Notes: generated by a model from the letters alone, not told the origin. A DNA stretch of 64,000 nt from Paenibacillus humicola (GCF_028826105.1 NZ_JAQGPL010000001.1:3870501-3934500), one strand, 5' to 3'. Counted from the stretch's first letter, positions 35,371 through 45,897 are shown. A program made the numbers and translations.

Positions 35371-36933
35371 TCATGTCGCCCGCGCAATTCCGATGTCCAA
35401 GCTGTTGTAGCAGCGTTCCGTAATCCGGTCCTTCGTCAGCTCGCTCCCCTGAAGCTCGCCGATGATGCGGCCCCGGGCGAAAATCAGCACCCGGTCGCAG
35501 ATCGAAGCCAGCTGCTCGTAATCGGAGCTAGCGCAAAGGACGGACGTTCCTTCTTTTGTGGCCGTCTTAATAATGTCGTAAACCTGCTCCCGCGCCCCGA
35601 CGTCGATACCCTGCGTCGGCTCGTCGAGCAGCACCAGCTTCGGATCGATCTGGAACCATTTCGCCAAAATGACCTTCTGCTGGTTTCCGCCGCTCAGCGC
35701 CTGCAGGTTCAGCGCCGGCCGGTTCGGACGGACCTCGTACCGGGACAGCAGCGACTGCGTATCGGCGAGCATTCGGCCGCGGTCGAGGCGCAGGTGCTTG
35801 AAGTATTGCCCGATTACCGGCAGCGTGACATTGTCCGCGATCGTCAGGGAATCGACGCCTCCGGCACCCGGGCGGTCGGCGGGAATGAGCGCCATCCCGC
35901 CTTCGATCGCGCGAATCGGCGTCATGGCCGGAGCTTCGTAAGCTTTCCCGCCGATTTCGATGCGGCCGCTTGACGCCGGATGCTCGCCATAGAGCAGGTA
36001 AGGAATTTCCTCAAAGCCCGAACCGGCCAGCCCCGTCAGCCCGAGGACCTCCCCTTTCCCCAGCTCGAGCGAGACGTCCCGGACGACATTTCCGGACAAC
36101 CCGCGAACGGTCACATGGGGCTCAGGCCGATCTGCCCGGTTCGTTTCGCGGCTGTAGGAAGCCAGCTTGCGCCCGATAATGGTTTCCACCAGCGTTTCCT
36201 TCGTCACGTCCTCCGTATGCGCCGTGACAAGCAGCCGCCCGTCCTTCAGAATCGACACCCGGTCGGTAATTTCCATTACCTCGTCCAGGTCGTGGGAGAC
36301 GAAGATGACGCCGACGCCCGTCTCCGCCACTTCGCGGACCAGCCGGAACAGTTGATCCACGCCGGTCCGGGGCAGAAATACGGTCGGCTCGTCCAAAATG
36401 AGCAATCCCGGACCCGCATCCTTCATGCTCCCGTTTGAGCGGATTTCCTCGATCGCGCGGACGATGGCGAGCAGCGCTTTCTCGACGGGGCTGAGGTCCG
36501 CGACCTTCGCCTTCGGATCCAGGTCGAGCCCGAACCGCGCGAACGTTTCCTTCGCCCTGCGGATTTCCGCGCGCCACGAAAGGCGCCATTTGCTCTTCGA
36601 GGCGAACTCGCTCATCAGCAGATTTTCGATCACGCTGAGCGACGGAATCAGGCCCAGGTCCTGGTGAACGAAGCTCATGCCGAGCTTCCTGAATTCACCG
36701 GCCGGCACCGGCAGCTTGACCGGCTGACCGCCGAGCCGCAGCTCCCCGCCCGGGTCCGGAGCATGGAAGCCGGCCAAAACTTTGATGAGCGTCGATTTGC
36801 CCGACCCGTTCTGGCCCAGCAGTCCGTGCACTTCGCCGGGCTCGATCGTCAAATCGATGTCCTGCAGCGCGCGCTGGCCGAAAAACGTTTTGGAAATGCG
36901 GCGCAGCTCCAGGACCGGATACGCGTTATCCAT
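35371..36933 (-). CDS. Ribose-type ABC transporter ATPase (RbsA family)
   Basis: 520 residues, two fused nucleotide-binding halves. The first has Walker A GQNGSGKST (about 39-47), Walker B LLILDEPT and the H-loop VSHDLDEV, but a weak signature (LSPVEKALLAIVRAI). The second half has a degenerate P-loop (GLTGLAGSGFEEI) with a good signature LSGGNQQKVILAKW and LVLLDEPTQGIDVG, the usual asymmetry of RbsA. It energises the 34339 permease. Confidence 0.93.
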   Translation of the reverse strand: MDNAYPVLELRRISKTFFGQRALQDIDLTIEPGEVHGLLGQNGSGKSTLIKVLAGFHAPDPGGELRLGGQPVKLPVPAGEFRKLGMSFVHQDLGLIPSLSVIENLLMSEFASKSKWRLSWRAEIRRAKETFARFGLDLDPKAKVADLSPVEKALLAIVRAIEEIRSNGSMKDAGPGLLILDEPTVFLPRTGVDQLFRLVREVAETGVGVIFVSHDLDEVMEITDRVSILKDGRLLVTAHTEDVTKETLVETIIGRKLASYSRETNRADRPEPHVTVRGLSGNVVRDVSLELGKGEVLGLTGLAGSGFEEIPYLLYGEHPASSGRIEIGGKAYEAPAMTPIRAIEGGMALIPADRPGAGGVDSLTIADNVTLPVIGQYFKHLRLDRGRMLADTQSLLSRYEVRPNRPALNLQALSGGNQQKVILAKWFQIDPKLVLLDEPTQGIDVGAREQVYDIIKTATKEGTSVLCASSDYEQLASICDRVLIFARGRIIGELQGSELTKDRITERCYNSLDIGIARAT

Positions 36934-36954
36934 CGGACCGCCTCCTCAAAGGGG

Positions 36955-38172
36955 TTACTTCGAAAGCATCCACAGTTTGTTGTAGCCGTCGATATAGGCA
37001 TCCCCGTAGCCGGTCGACACCTTGGCCGGCGAGCCCGCTTGCGCAATGTTGCTCTTATCCCAGATGTACAGCGGGATGTGCGGGTCCTTCGGGAACGGCA
37101 GTCCCGCGAGCAGGCGCATCTCCGCATCCAGGACCGCTCTGCCGATCCAGTCGAGGTTTTCGCCGATGTCCATCTCCACCTTGCCCTGCGCGATCAGATC
37201 GAGCACGAACGGCGTACCGTTAAAGGTGGCGATTTTTACCCGGTCCGATGCTCCGGCGGTGGCAAGCGCGGAGACGACGAACTGGCTCATGCTGTCGTAA
37301 ATCGGCAAAATGTAGTTGAGTCCCGGATCTTTGACGACGGCCGCCTGCACCGTCGGCTGGATTTTGGTCCCCCATTCGGTCACGGGCACGTTCACCGACG
37401 TGATTTTCGCGTCCGGGCAGACTGCGGCAAATTCGCTCTTGATGCCGCCTGCGAGCGAACCGGTGGACACGACCTCGTCCGAGGTGATCATCAGCACGTT
37501 CGGCTTGCCCTCCGTCTTCACGCACGCCCAGTCGGCCAGCAGCCGTCCGGCGAGGTTGTAATCGATGCCGAGATTTTCGGTTACGTTGGGAACCGTCTGG
37601 TCGAGACCGCTGAGATGGGAGGAAACGACCTTGACCCCGGCCGCTTTCGCGGCGTCGATCTGCGGCTTCAGAACGGCCGGGTCGGTTCCGGCCAGGAGAT
37701 CGACCAGGTCGTACTTCTGGTTCACGGCGTTGTTCATGCCCTGTACCCACTCGGACGGCTGTCCCTGGTTGGTCCATTCTTTAAACTCGAAGCCGATGTC
37801 TTTGGCGGTGCCGCCCATAACCTTCTCGATATTGCTGAGGAACGGTACGGAGCTGGACGCCGGAATGCTAAGTATTTTTTTCCCGGCCATCGCCTTCCTG
37901 GCATCGAACGGTTCGCCGGCCGGAACGAATTCGGGCAGCTTTTTGTACTGGTCGATCTGCTGCTGCGCATGGTCCAGATCGGCCTTCGAGCCGGACGTAT
38001 CGCTCGAAGCCGCGCTTGAGGGGCCGGAAGAGCCGCCGGAAGTATCCGCGCCGGACGTACTGCCGGACGCATTCGTCGCGGTGCCGTCCGACGAGCCGGA
38101 GCCGCTCCCGCACGCCGTCATCGCCAGCAGAATCAGGATCGCGAGCAAGCCGTATACCATTTTGATTTTCAT
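36955..38172 (-). CDS. Ribose-type ABC transporter substrate-binding lipoprotein
   Basis: 405 residues from ATG 38172 (a longer open frame to 38475 is basic and unlike coding sequence). A lipoprotein signal ends AMTACG with Cys21, followed by a long Ser/Gly/Thr linker and a Peripla_BP_4 fold (LLAGTDPAVLKPQIDAAKAA, GIDYNLAGRLLADW). Ligand identity is not visible. Position third after hyuA and hyuB indicates a hydantoin-like, imide or ureido compound. It precedes the ATPase gene by 21 bases. Confidence 0.92.
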   Translation of the reverse strand: MKIKMVYGLLAILILLAMTACGSGSGSSDGTATNASGSTSGADTSGGSSGPSSAASSDTSGSKADLDHAQQQIDQYKKLPEFVPAGEPFDARKAMAGKKILSIPASSSVPFLSNIEKVMGGTAKDIGFEFKEWTNQGQPSEWVQGMNNAVNQKYDLVDLLAGTDPAVLKPQIDAAKAAGVKVVSSHLSGLDQTVPNVTENLGIDYNLAGRLLADWACVKTEGKPNVLMITSDEVVSTGSLAGGIKSEFAAVCPDAKITSVNVPVTEWGTKIQPTVQAAVVKDPGLNYILPIYDSMSQFVVSALATAGASDRVKIATFNGTPFVLDLIAQGKVEMDIGENLDWIGRAVLDAEMRLLAGLPFPKDPHIPLYIWDKSNIAQAGSPAKVSTGYGDAYIDGYNKLWMLSK

Positions 38173-38207
38173 GGATGAACCTCCCGAGTGTACAAGAATG
38201 GTAAAGC

Positions 38208-39974
38208 TTAGGAGCGAAAGCGGGCCGTCGCTTCCCAGTCGATGTTCCCGCCGGCGAGTGCGACGCCGTAATCGCGCGCGGCGCTTTCGGCCGAAACGAA
38301 GCCGTCGAGCACGTCCGATAGGACCGCTTCCGGATCGCGTTCCCGCGGATTGCCGTAGCCTCCTCCGCCGGGCCCGGTCAACCGCAGCGAATCTCCTTTC
38401 TTTGCGCGGTGATACGGGATTTTGGACGGCAGGGCCGCGGTCTTCCCGTCCGCGGAGAGCAGCAGCAGCCCGCACGGCGTACCGTCAAGACCGCCCTGGA
38501 ATCCCCATGGATTGTACTTTTGCCCGTCCCCTTCCACGGAGAACCCGCCGTCCTCGAGAAACGCCATTTCGCGGACGGATCCGATTCCGCCGCGGAATTT
38601 GCCCGCGGCCGCCGAGTGGTCGAGCAGCTCGTAGCGCGTTACGCGAAGCGGGTAGTGCGACTCGATGTCTTCGATCGGATTGTTGCGCGTGTTCGCGTAA
38701 AGGGTGTCGACGGCGTCCATGCCGTCCTTACCAAATCGTCCGCCGTAGCTGCCCTCCATGATATCCATATACACCCAGTACTGCTCGCGCTGGAGACCGC
38801 TGTAGGCGACCACGTTCAGATTCCCGATGCCTGCGCTGACCTGCCGCGGCACGACCTGGGAAAGCGCGTGCATCAGCGTATCGGCCACCATGTTGCCGGG
38901 ACAGAACCGGGCGATCGTCGGCGCCGGGAACGCCGGATTCACCAGCGTCCCCTTCGGCGCGATGATTTTGATCGGACGCATGAAGCCGGAATTTTGCGGG
39001 ATCGGGCCGAACGTCTCCGAGTCGAGCAGAACCGACCGGAGCGTGAAATAAACGGCGATATCGACCGTTCCTTCGAGCGGCATATTGATCGGCCGGTCGG
39101 ATACCTGAGGCGACGTACCGGTTAAATCCACGACGATATCGCTGCCTTCGACGGTGACGGATACGCAGATTTTCAAGTCTTTTTTCTCCGGGTCCGGGCT
39201 GTCCAGGAAGCCGTCGATATACCCCGTCGCGGTATAGGTCCCGTCCGGAAGCTTGGCGATTTCGCCGCGCAGCATACGCTCGGAATAGCTCATCAAATCT
39301 TCGCTTGCCGCCATCACGGTTTCGAGCCCGTATTTCTCCACGATTTCGAGGTAGCGTTCGGCCCCGATCCGGCAGGCGGCGATCTGCGCCTCCATATCGC
39401 CGACTACCAGGTCGGCCGCCCGCACGTTGTCGCGCAGCATCCGCCATACCATCTCGTTGCGGACGCCGCGTTCGTACACCTTGATCGCCTTGAACTGGAG
39501 CCCCTCCGCATACGCGTCAACCGCGTCCACGATGCCGCACGAGCCCGGCGTAAGCGCACCCAGATCGAGATGGTGAGCCGTCGCGCACGAAAATCCGATC
39601 AGCTCGTCGCGGTAAAACACCGGGACGAAAAACCCGACGTCCGGCTGATGCGAAGCGCCGTAATAAGGCGAGTTGTGCATGACGACGTCCCCCGGAAAAA
39701 ATCGTTCCCCCCGCTCGGCCATAATTTTTTTGATCCCCTTCATGTACCCCGGAATCGGGCCGGACTGCAGCGGCGTGCTGGTCGTCGATTCGCAGAGCTG
39801 CTGGCCGTCGGCATCGAGCAGCGCACAGCCGAAATCCTCCGATTCGCGAATAATGCTGGAGTAGGACATGCGGGCCAGCTTGTAGCCCATTTCGACCGCA
39901 ACGTTTTCCAGGGCCCCCCGGAGAACCTGCGCGGTAACCGGATCGATGGAACGGTTTGCTCCTTGCTCCGTCAT
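38208..39974 (-). CDS. hyuB: Hydantoinase B/oxoprolinase family protein
   Basis: 588 residues from ATG 39974, just 2 bases after the hyuA stop (a longer frame upstream overlaps hyuA). Family blocks are SSIIRESEDFGCALLDADG, GDVVMHNSPYYGASHQPDV, CATAHHLDLG, DLTGTSPQV and the glycine-rich GPGGGGYGNPRERDPEAV. HyuB pairs with HyuA to hydrolyse a cyclic amide using ATP, as in N-methylhydantoinase and 5-oxoprolinase. It is encoded immediately after its partner. Confidence 0.93.
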   Translation of the reverse strand: MTEQGANRSIDPVTAQVLRGALENVAVEMGYKLARMSYSSIIRESEDFGCALLDADGQQLCESTTSTPLQSGPIPGYMKGIKKIMAERGERFFPGDVVMHNSPYYGASHQPDVGFFVPVFYRDELIGFSCATAHHLDLGALTPGSCGIVDAVDAYAEGLQFKAIKVYERGVRNEMVWRMLRDNVRAADLVVGDMEAQIAACRIGAERYLEIVEKYGLETVMAASEDLMSYSERMLRGEIAKLPDGTYTATGYIDGFLDSPDPEKKDLKICVSVTVEGSDIVVDLTGTSPQVSDRPINMPLEGTVDIAVYFTLRSVLLDSETFGPIPQNSGFMRPIKIIAPKGTLVNPAFPAPTIARFCPGNMVADTLMHALSQVVPRQVSAGIGNLNVVAYSGLQREQYWVYMDIMEGSYGGRFGKDGMDAVDTLYANTRNNPIEDIESHYPLRVTRYELLDHSAAAGKFRGGIGSVREMAFLEDGGFSVEGDGQKYNPWGFQGGLDGTPCGLLLLSADGKTAALPSKIPYHRAKKGDSLRLTGPGGGGYGNPRERDPEAVLSDVLDGFVSAESAARDYGVALAGGNIDWEATARFRS

Positions 39975-39976
39975 CG

Positions 39977-42055
39977 TTACACCTCCACTTGAATTCGAAT
40001 ATTTCCGGTCTGCTCCAGCACGGCTCTGCAGCCCGGAGGGATGATTGTGGTCGTATCCTTCTGCAGCACGACGCAGGGTCCCTCGAACGAGACGCCGGCC
40101 GGGAGAAGCTCCCTGCGATAGAACGCCGTCTCGAGCTTCTGCAGCCGGCCGTCCGCCCGGAAGAAGCACGCTTTCGTTTTGACCCGGGCTTCGTTCAGCG
40201 CCGTGTCTGCGCCGGCCTTCGGACGCCCGATTTTCGGCATCGCGCCGATTCCGGTCAGCCGCAAATTGACGATTTCGATCGGCCGGTCCGGAAAAGCGTG
40301 CCCGTACTCTTTCTGATGGAACGCATGGAAGCTGTCCCATACGGCTTGGATGTTATCGTCATCCAGCGGCTCGCCAGGCAGCGCCACGCGCAGCTCGTAC
40401 CCCTGTCCCTGGTAACGGCAGTCGAAATAGCTGCGGACCTCGGCCGACTCGCCGGAGAAGCCCGCCAGCTCCAGCTGTCCGCGAATTCCCGCCTCCATTT
40501 CCGCAATGACCGCGTTCAGCAGCTCCGGCCGCGCCGAGCCGCTCTGCAGAAACAGCGTGCGCGACGAATCGTATTTCAGATCCGTTGTCAGGAGCCCCGT
40601 CGCCGATGTAATGCCGGGATGCGGCGGAATGATGACCTCCGGCACGCCGAGAATTTTGGCAACCTCCACGGCATGCATCGGACCGGCACCGCCCAAAGCA
40701 AGCAGGCTGAACGTGCGGGGATCGTGGCCTTTCTGCACCGTCTTCGCCCGAATGGCGCCCGCCATATTATTGTTGACGATCGTGAGCACGCCTTCCGCCG
40801 CTTCCGCTGCGTCAAGACCGAGCTGCTCGCCCAGCTCCTGCAGCGCCTGAAGCGCATTTTCCGGATACAGCTCCATTTCCCCGCCGAGAAAATGTTCCGG
40901 GTCGAGATGCCCGAGCGCGGCGTGGGCGTCCGTTACGGTCGGCTGCTGCCCGCCGCGTCCGTAGGCCGCCGGGCCGGGATACGAGCCCGCGCTTCGCGGT
41001 CCGACATGGAAAGCTCCCCCGGCGTCCAGGTAAGCGATGCTGCCTCCCCCCGCTCCGATCGTATGGATATCGATCATGGGGATCTGTACCGGAAAGCCGC
41101 TGATCCACGTATCGCGGGCGGACGATTCCCCGAAGCCGTCCTCGGTCACGATCGCGATATCCGCGCTCGTTCCGCCGACGTCGAACGTAATGAGCCGCTC
41201 CCGCTCGGACAGCCTGCCCGCCCACTGGCCGCCGAGCACGCCGGCCGCCGGGCCGGAGAGCATGGTCAGCACCGGCTTCTCCGCCACCGTTCGGGCCGTC
41301 GCCACGCCGCCGCTTGAGGTCATGATGTGCAGGTCGCACGTAATGCCGGCGTTCCGAAGGCGCTGCTCCACGCGGTCGATGTAAGCCTGCACCTTAGGTC
41401 CGACGAATCCGTTGAGCGCGGCCGTCGTAAACCTTTCGAACTCGCGGAACTGTGGCGAAATGCCGGATGACGTCGTCACGTAAAGGTCCGGGAACTCCTC
41501 GCGGACGATTTCCGCGGCCCTTTCCTCGTGCGCCGGATTCAAATAAGAGAACAGAAAGCCGATTACGACGGACTCGACGCCGTCCCGTTTGAATTGGCGG
41601 AGCGCTTCGCGCACCCCCTCCTCGTCCAGCGGAACAAGCGTCCTGGCCCGCCCGTTCTCGGGCACGAGACGCTCCTTCACCGTTCTGCGGTTTCTCCGCT
41701 CCACGAGCGGCCGCTCCTGCCAGGGGATCTCCTGCATGATCGAATAATTTTGCGGGCGCTGATGGCGGCCGATATGCAAAATATCCCGGTACCCTTCGGT
41801 GGTGATCATGCCCGTCTTGGCCCCGTCGTGCTCCAAAATCGCATTCGTCGCGATCGTCGTGCCATGAAAGACGTGGTCGAGCGAACCGGGCTCGATCCCG
41901 TTCCGCCTGCAAAGCTCCTCCACGCCCGATACCATGCCGACCGACGGGTCCTCCCTTGTCGTCAGTACCTTGTGAATACGGGTGACGCCCGTCTCCGTAT
42001 CCGTGAAGATCAGATCGGTAAAGGTTCCCCCGACATCGATGCCAATCAATTTCAC
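39977..42055 (-). CDS. hyuA: Hydantoinase A/oxoprolinase family protein, ATP-dependent
   Basis: 692 residues. The N-terminal ATP-binding block is [29 protein letters not shown] precedes the second lobe, and [15 protein letters not shown] is the second phosphate-binding motif of the ASKHA-type fold. It ends with a beta-rich tail ([20 protein letters not shown]). It activates the ring carbonyl by phosphorylation so HyuB can open it. First gene of a seven-gene operon, it faces the PucR-type regulator across a 250-base gap. Confidence 0.94.
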   Translation of the reverse strand: MKLIGIDVGGTFTDLIFTDTETGVTRIHKVLTTREDPSVGMVSGVEELCRRNGIEPGSLDHVFHGTTIATNAILEHDGAKTGMITTEGYRDILHIGRHQRPQNYSIMQEIPWQERPLVERRNRRTVKERLVPENGRARTLVPLDEEGVREALRQFKRDGVESVVIGFLFSYLNPAHEERAAEIVREEFPDLYVTTSSGISPQFREFERFTTAALNGFVGPKVQAYIDRVEQRLRNAGITCDLHIMTSSGGVATARTVAEKPVLTMLSGPAAGVLGGQWAGRLSERERLITFDVGGTSADIAIVTEDGFGESSARDTWISGFPVQIPMIDIHTIGAGGGSIAYLDAGGAFHVGPRSAGSYPGPAAYGRGGQQPTVTDAHAALGHLDPEHFLGGEMELYPENALQALQELGEQLGLDAAEAAEGVLTIVNNNMAGAIRAKTVQKGHDPRTFSLLALGGAGPMHAVEVAKILGVPEVIIPPHPGITSATGLLTTDLKYDSSRTLFLQSGSARPELLNAVIAEMEAGIRGQLELAGFSGESAEVRSYFDCRYQGQGYELRVALPGEPLDDDNIQAVWDSFHAFHQKEYGHAFPDRPIEIVNLRLTGIGAMPKIGRPKAGADTALNEARVKTKACFFRADGRLQKLETAFYRRELLPAGVSFEGPCVVLQKDTTTIIPPGCRAVLEQTGNIRIQVEV

Positions 42056-42306
42056 AAGCTGCTCCTCCTCGGCCCTTTTATGTCATGTTTTATACCATCA
42101 TTAGAACGAAAGTCTTAAGCTAGCTGTATTATAATATAAGGAATGCCGAAGAAATCTCGTGATTTTACCGGAAAAGACATGCATTTTTCGGGAAAACAAT
42201 GACTTTTGGCATTTACATTCGAATTCGGTTTCGATAGTATGTGAGAAAAATAGACAACGAATGTCATTGAAATCGGGATATCTCCCGGGAAAAGGCGGAT
42301 CTGATT
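42056..42306. promoter_or_regulatory. Divergent control region between hyuA and the PucR regulator
   Basis: 251 bases. A TATAAT near 42129-42136 on the minus strand is a plausible -10 for the hyu operon without a good -35, as expected for an activator-dependent promoter. The plus-strand promoter is listed separately. Confidence 0.45.
42212..42240 (+). promoter_or_regulatory. Sigma-A promoter of the PucR regulator gene
   Basis: TTTACA (42212-42217), a 17-base spacer and TAGTAT (42235-42240), giving a leader of about 60 bases. Confidence 0.65.
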
Positions 42307-44235
42307 ATGAAAGCTGAGGAACGCGAACAAGAAAACCTGCTTTTCGGGCTGCGGCTGCGGCTGGTGCAGTATGAGCTGCTGATCGATGCCGCGCAGTATT
42401 TGACGTCCAGTCTGGCGCTGGATGACGTGTTCACGCGGATTCTCGACCGGGCCCAAAACGTAATCGAGGCGGCCGATGCCGGCGTTCTGTCGATCTACGA
42501 CAAGGAAACGGTCTTAAGGCCGATGGCCTGCACGGGATTTCTCTGGGAGAAGATGCGGCATCTGCATATCGCGCCGGGGGAATCCATGACCGGCTTGACG
42601 TTCGAAAGCCGGACGCCGAGAATATTTCAACAATCGCACGACGTCATCCGGCATACGGCTTCGATGTCCGCAGTGAACAAAATCTATTACGAGCAATCGC
42701 TCGCGCCGATCAAGCGGGACATCGGCCAGCATTTTAAAATTAAAAGCGTCATGTGCGCCCCGCTGCTCATTAAAGGCGAGTGCATCGGCGTCATGGCGAT
42801 CAACAGCTTCATGCACGGCACATTCAGCGAAAACGACCTGAGCCTGTTGATCACCCTGTCCAATCTGGCGGCGGTCGCGCTCGAGAACGCGCGGCTGTAC
42901 CAGGACGAGAAGAACAAGAAGGAGAAGCTGGCGGAGCTGAACGATGTCATTCAATTGCAGAACCACCGGCTCTACCGGATCAACCAGACGCACGAAAGCT
43001 TGATGAAGCTTATCCTGAACGGCAAATCGGCGGTTGAGTTCGGCGCCGCGGTCAGCGGCATACTCGGAAATCCCATCCTCATTTATGACAGCCTGTTGGG
43101 CGTGCTGACCCGGGCGCCGGCCCGGCTCGATCTTGAGCTGGGCGCCCCTTCTTTTGTCGCAGCCCTGCAAACGGTGCTGAAAACCTGGAAGCCCCGCCGG
43201 GTTCAGCCGAATCCGAAAGGAAGCCCGCCCTGCTCCGTCCTGCTGTGCCCGATCGTCACCTCCGACGAAATATTCGGCATACTCGCCGTACTGGAGATCA
43301 ATTCGAAATTAAGCGAGCAGGACGTCGTGCTGGCGGAGCAGTGCTGCCTTGTGCTGGCCCTCGATTTTCTGAAGAAGGAAGCGGTATACGAAACCGAGCA
43401 GCGGATAAAGGGCGAGTTTCTGGACGAGCTCATTTCCGAGAAAAACGTCGCGACGCTGCGCGAACGCGCCAGATCGCTCGGATTGGAGGCGGAGAACCCC
43501 CTCGCATTCATGGTGGCGGAAATCGATTTTGCGAAGGCTCCCCGGCAGGAGGGTTTACGAAAAGCCGCGCACCGGCGCATTCAGCAAACGATCGAAGCCG
43601 AGCTTCACGGCTTGAACCCCAGCAGCCTGGTCATCCGCAGGCTGAACGCTTTCGTCATGATCCTGCCGTTGTCCCGGAGCGCCGATGCCGCGGCCGCGCT
43701 GAAAAGAAGCCGGAGCATTGCCCGCCGCCTGAGTGACGTCCTGCGCACACACCATCCGGACGCCAACTGCTCCATCGGCATCGGCCGCATGTGCCGCAAT
43801 TTCGGCGGAGTCATGCAGTCGTATCAGGAAGCGAAGCAGTGCGTGGCGCTGATCAAAAGCCGCAAAGACAAGCATGCGGTCAAAGACTATGTCGAGATGG
43901 GGGCGATTCAATTCGTGCTGGACCGGCCGAAGGACCAGCTGCTCCAGTTCGTTTACGGCCTGCTCCAGCCGCTGCTGGATTACCCGCCGCACAAAAGAGA
44001 CGAATTGATGAAAGCGCTGGATGCTTTTATCGTTTCCGGAAAAAGCCACAAGCAGGCGGCCGCCATGCTGAACATCCACCCGAACACCTTCGCTTATCGC
44101 CTTAAACGGGTCGAGGACATTCTCGGCATCCGGATTGACGATTACTCCACGTTTTTCGATCTCCAATACGCCTGGCAGGTGCTTGAAATGCTCGATCTGA
44201 AGAACGGTCTGCTCGGCACCGAAAGCGATTCTTGA
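42307..44235 (+). CDS. GAF plus PucR-type transcriptional regulator
   Basis: 642 residues. A GAF domain spans about 30-195, followed by a helical linker (KNKKEKLAELNDVIQLQNHR), a CdaR/GGDEF-like middle and a C-terminal PucR helix-turn-helix (HKQAAAMLNIHPNTFAYRLK, RVEDILGIRIDDY). PucR proteins control purine, allantoin and related nitrogen-ring catabolism in Bacillus. The GAF domain probably binds the substrate or a breakdown product. It is divergent from hyuA, its likely target, and has its own promoter. Confidence 0.92.
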   Translation: MKAEEREQENLLFGLRLRLVQYELLIDAAQYLTSSLALDDVFTRILDRAQNVIEAADAGVLSIYDKETVLRPMACTGFLWEKMRHLHIAPGESMTGLTFESRTPRIFQQSHDVIRHTASMSAVNKIYYEQSLAPIKRDIGQHFKIKSVMCAPLLIKGECIGVMAINSFMHGTFSENDLSLLITLSNLAAVALENARLYQDEKNKKEKLAELNDVIQLQNHRLYRINQTHESLMKLILNGKSAVEFGAAVSGILGNPILIYDSLLGVLTRAPARLDLELGAPSFVAALQTVLKTWKPRRVQPNPKGSPPCSVLLCPIVTSDEIFGILAVLEINSKLSEQDVVLAEQCCLVLALDFLKKEAVYETEQRIKGEFLDELISEKNVATLRERARSLGLEAENPLAFMVAEIDFAKAPRQEGLRKAAHRRIQQTIEAELHGLNPSSLVIRRLNAFVMILPLSRSADAAAALKRSRSIARRLSDVLRTHHPDANCSIGIGRMCRNFGGVMQSYQEAKQCVALIKSRKDKHAVKDYVEMGAIQFVLDRPKDQLLQFVYGLLQPLLDYPPHKRDELMKALDAFIVSGKSHKQAAAMLNIHPNTFAYRLKRVEDILGIRIDDYSTFFDLQYAWQVLEMLDLKNGLLGTESDS

Positions 44236-44287
44236 TCGGGCGTATATAAACCGCCGGGTTGCCCGAACGGCTTATCATGAAGCCTTA

Positions 44288-44316
44288 TTGCCCGGAACAG
44301 CCGGCCGCTTTATACT
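44288..44316 (+). promoter_or_regulatory. Sigma-A promoter of the DUF1348 gene
   Basis: TTGCCC (44288-44293), a 17-base spacer and TATACT (44311-44316). AAAGGAGTGAGGTT precedes the ATG at 44346. Confidence 0.7.
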
Positions 44317-44345
44317 GAAACCATTAGAATGAAAGGAGTGAGGTT

Positions 44346-44807
44346 ATGGCCGCTCTTGTGCCGCCATTCACAGAAGAAACCGCAGCCGCCAAAGTCCGGA
44401 TGGCCGAGGACGGCTGGAACAGCCGGAACCCGGAACGCGTCTCGCTGGTTTATACGGAGGACAGCCGCTGGCGCAACCGCGCCGAGTTTATTACCGGCCG
44501 GCCGGAAATCGTGGCGTTTCTGAAACGCAAATGGGAGAAGGAGCTGGACTACCGCCTGATTAAGGAGCTGTGGTCGTTCGACGGCAGCCGCATCGCGGTG
44601 CGCTTCGCGTACGAATGGCATGACGACAGCGGGAATTGGTACCGTTCCTACGGGAACGAGAATTGGGAGTTTAATGCGGAAGGACTCATGCAGCGCCGCT
44701 TCGCTTCAATCAACGACCTGCCTATCGCCGAATCGGAGCGCAAATTTCACTGGCCGCTCGGCCGGCGCCCGGACGATCATCCGGGTCTTACCGAGCTCGG
44801 GCTGTAA
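44346..44807 (+). CDS. DUF1348 family, NTF2-like protein
   Basis: 153 residues, the normal family length. The family motifs are [53 protein letters not shown] and a final [16 protein letters not shown]. The fold is a cone-shaped NTF2-like barrel that could bind a small molecule. Catalytic activity is unproven for the family. It has its own promoter and is not clearly part of the PucR transcript. Confidence 0.9.
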   Translation: MAALVPPFTEETAAAKVRMAEDGWNSRNPERVSLVYTEDSRWRNRAEFITGRPEIVAFLKRKWEKELDYRLIKELWSFDGSRIAVRFAYEWHDDSGNWYRSYGNENWEFNAEGLMQRRFASINDLPIAESERKFHWPLGRRPDDHPGLTELGL

Positions 44808-44828
44808 AGCGGACATGCTCCGAAAAGG

Positions 44829-44861
44829 CGAAAAGCCCGGGCGAGGGCCCGGGCTTTTCGC
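44829..44861. terminator. Bidirectional terminator between convergent genes
   Basis: GCGAAAAGCCCGGGC and its complement GCCCGGGCTTTTCGC form a 15-bp stem between the DUF1348 gene (plus) and the membrane protein gene (minus). It serves both. Confidence 0.8.
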
Positions 44862-44917
44862 GTCTGCCGTCCGTCGCGGTATTGCCGGAAGTCGTTACGG
44901 CAGCAGGCAGCAAATCC

Positions 44918-45733
44918 TCAGCCGGCGGCGGAATCGGTGCGCTTCTCGCCCGGGACGGTCAACCCGATTTTCGGGGCAGGAGAACCGCCTTTGAACACGA
45001 CAAGAATGACGATAAGGATGGTTAAGATCAGGCTGACCTCGCCTTTTCCCATTCCGAGACCGCCTTGACTGTGTGCGGCGGAAAACCAGTCCGAGAAAGA
45101 GGCCCCAGCCGGACGCGTCATGATATAGGCAAACCAAAAAGCAAGGATCTCGTTAAGTCCGAGCAGCCAATAGCATAAGGCCGGAACGGCAAGCAGTGCG
45201 GCAAACAGCAAACCGGAAGCGAAGTAGCCGAGGTGCATGGCGGTTGCGGTCATATCGCCTGCAGCCGTGCCAAGCGCAAATGTCGTGAGCACGGTGATCC
45301 AGTAAAAAATTTCGCGGCGTTGGGTGAAGATGCTGTGCACGGAGAGCGATTTCTCTTTGACATACCAGAGCAATAGGACAGCGGTCAGTGCCAGCGCAAA
45401 GAATACCGTTGATATAACGTAAGGGATTCCCAGTCCTACGCGAACAACGTCTGCAGCCGTAGTGCCGAAGATACTGACCATGACGACGACCAGCCAATAA
45501 ATCCAGGCCACATACCGGCGTACGTAGAACTGCAATACCATCGCGGCCATAAAAATGAGCACGCTTAGAGGCGCCGAAAGGAACGGATTCAGATGCTCGA
45601 ACAAATAATCCGAGGTCACTTCGCCCATCCCGGTTGTCAGCAGCTTCGTGACCCAAAAATACAAAGTGATTTCCGGAACCTTGGCGGCCATTCCTCTTGT
45701 ACCGTTGAAGCTTTTCAAAAACGATCTGACCAT
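44918..45733 (-). CDS. COG4705-type integral membrane protein
   Basis: 271 residues from the ATG at 45733, which has AAGGA 7 bases upstream; an ATG at 45775 extends the frame by 14 codons but lacks a ribosome site. About eight membrane segments are arranged as two related halves, each with a TTxxGD/GTxAGD-type motif (GEVTSDYLFE and GTAAGDMTATAMHLG). The family is uncharacterised, with members reported as membrane-anchored proteins. No operon partner is seen. Function unknown. Confidence 0.85.
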   Translation of the reverse strand: MVRSFLKSFNGTRGMAAKVPEITLYFWVTKLLTTGMGEVTSDYLFEHLNPFLSAPLSVLIFMAAMVLQFYVRRYVAWIYWLVVVMVSIFGTTAADVVRVGLGIPYVISTVFFALALTAVLLLWYVKEKSLSVHSIFTQRREIFYWITVLTTFALGTAAGDMTATAMHLGYFASGLLFAALLAVPALCYWLLGLNEILAFWFAYIMTRPAGASFSDWFSAAHSQGGLGMGKGEVSLILTILIVILVVFKGGSPAPKIGLTVPGEKRTDSAAG

Positions 45734-45897
45734 ATGACGTTCCTTCTCTCCAGATACATTAATTTCCATTCTCATTATGCTGCGCTAGCTATAATGAATC
45801 CTGAACTGCCGTCGTATCACTACCACCCTTCCGTCTACTTTACAGCACGAATATGAAAAAACGCTGTGAAATCAAGAAAAACTGAAATCATTCTCTG

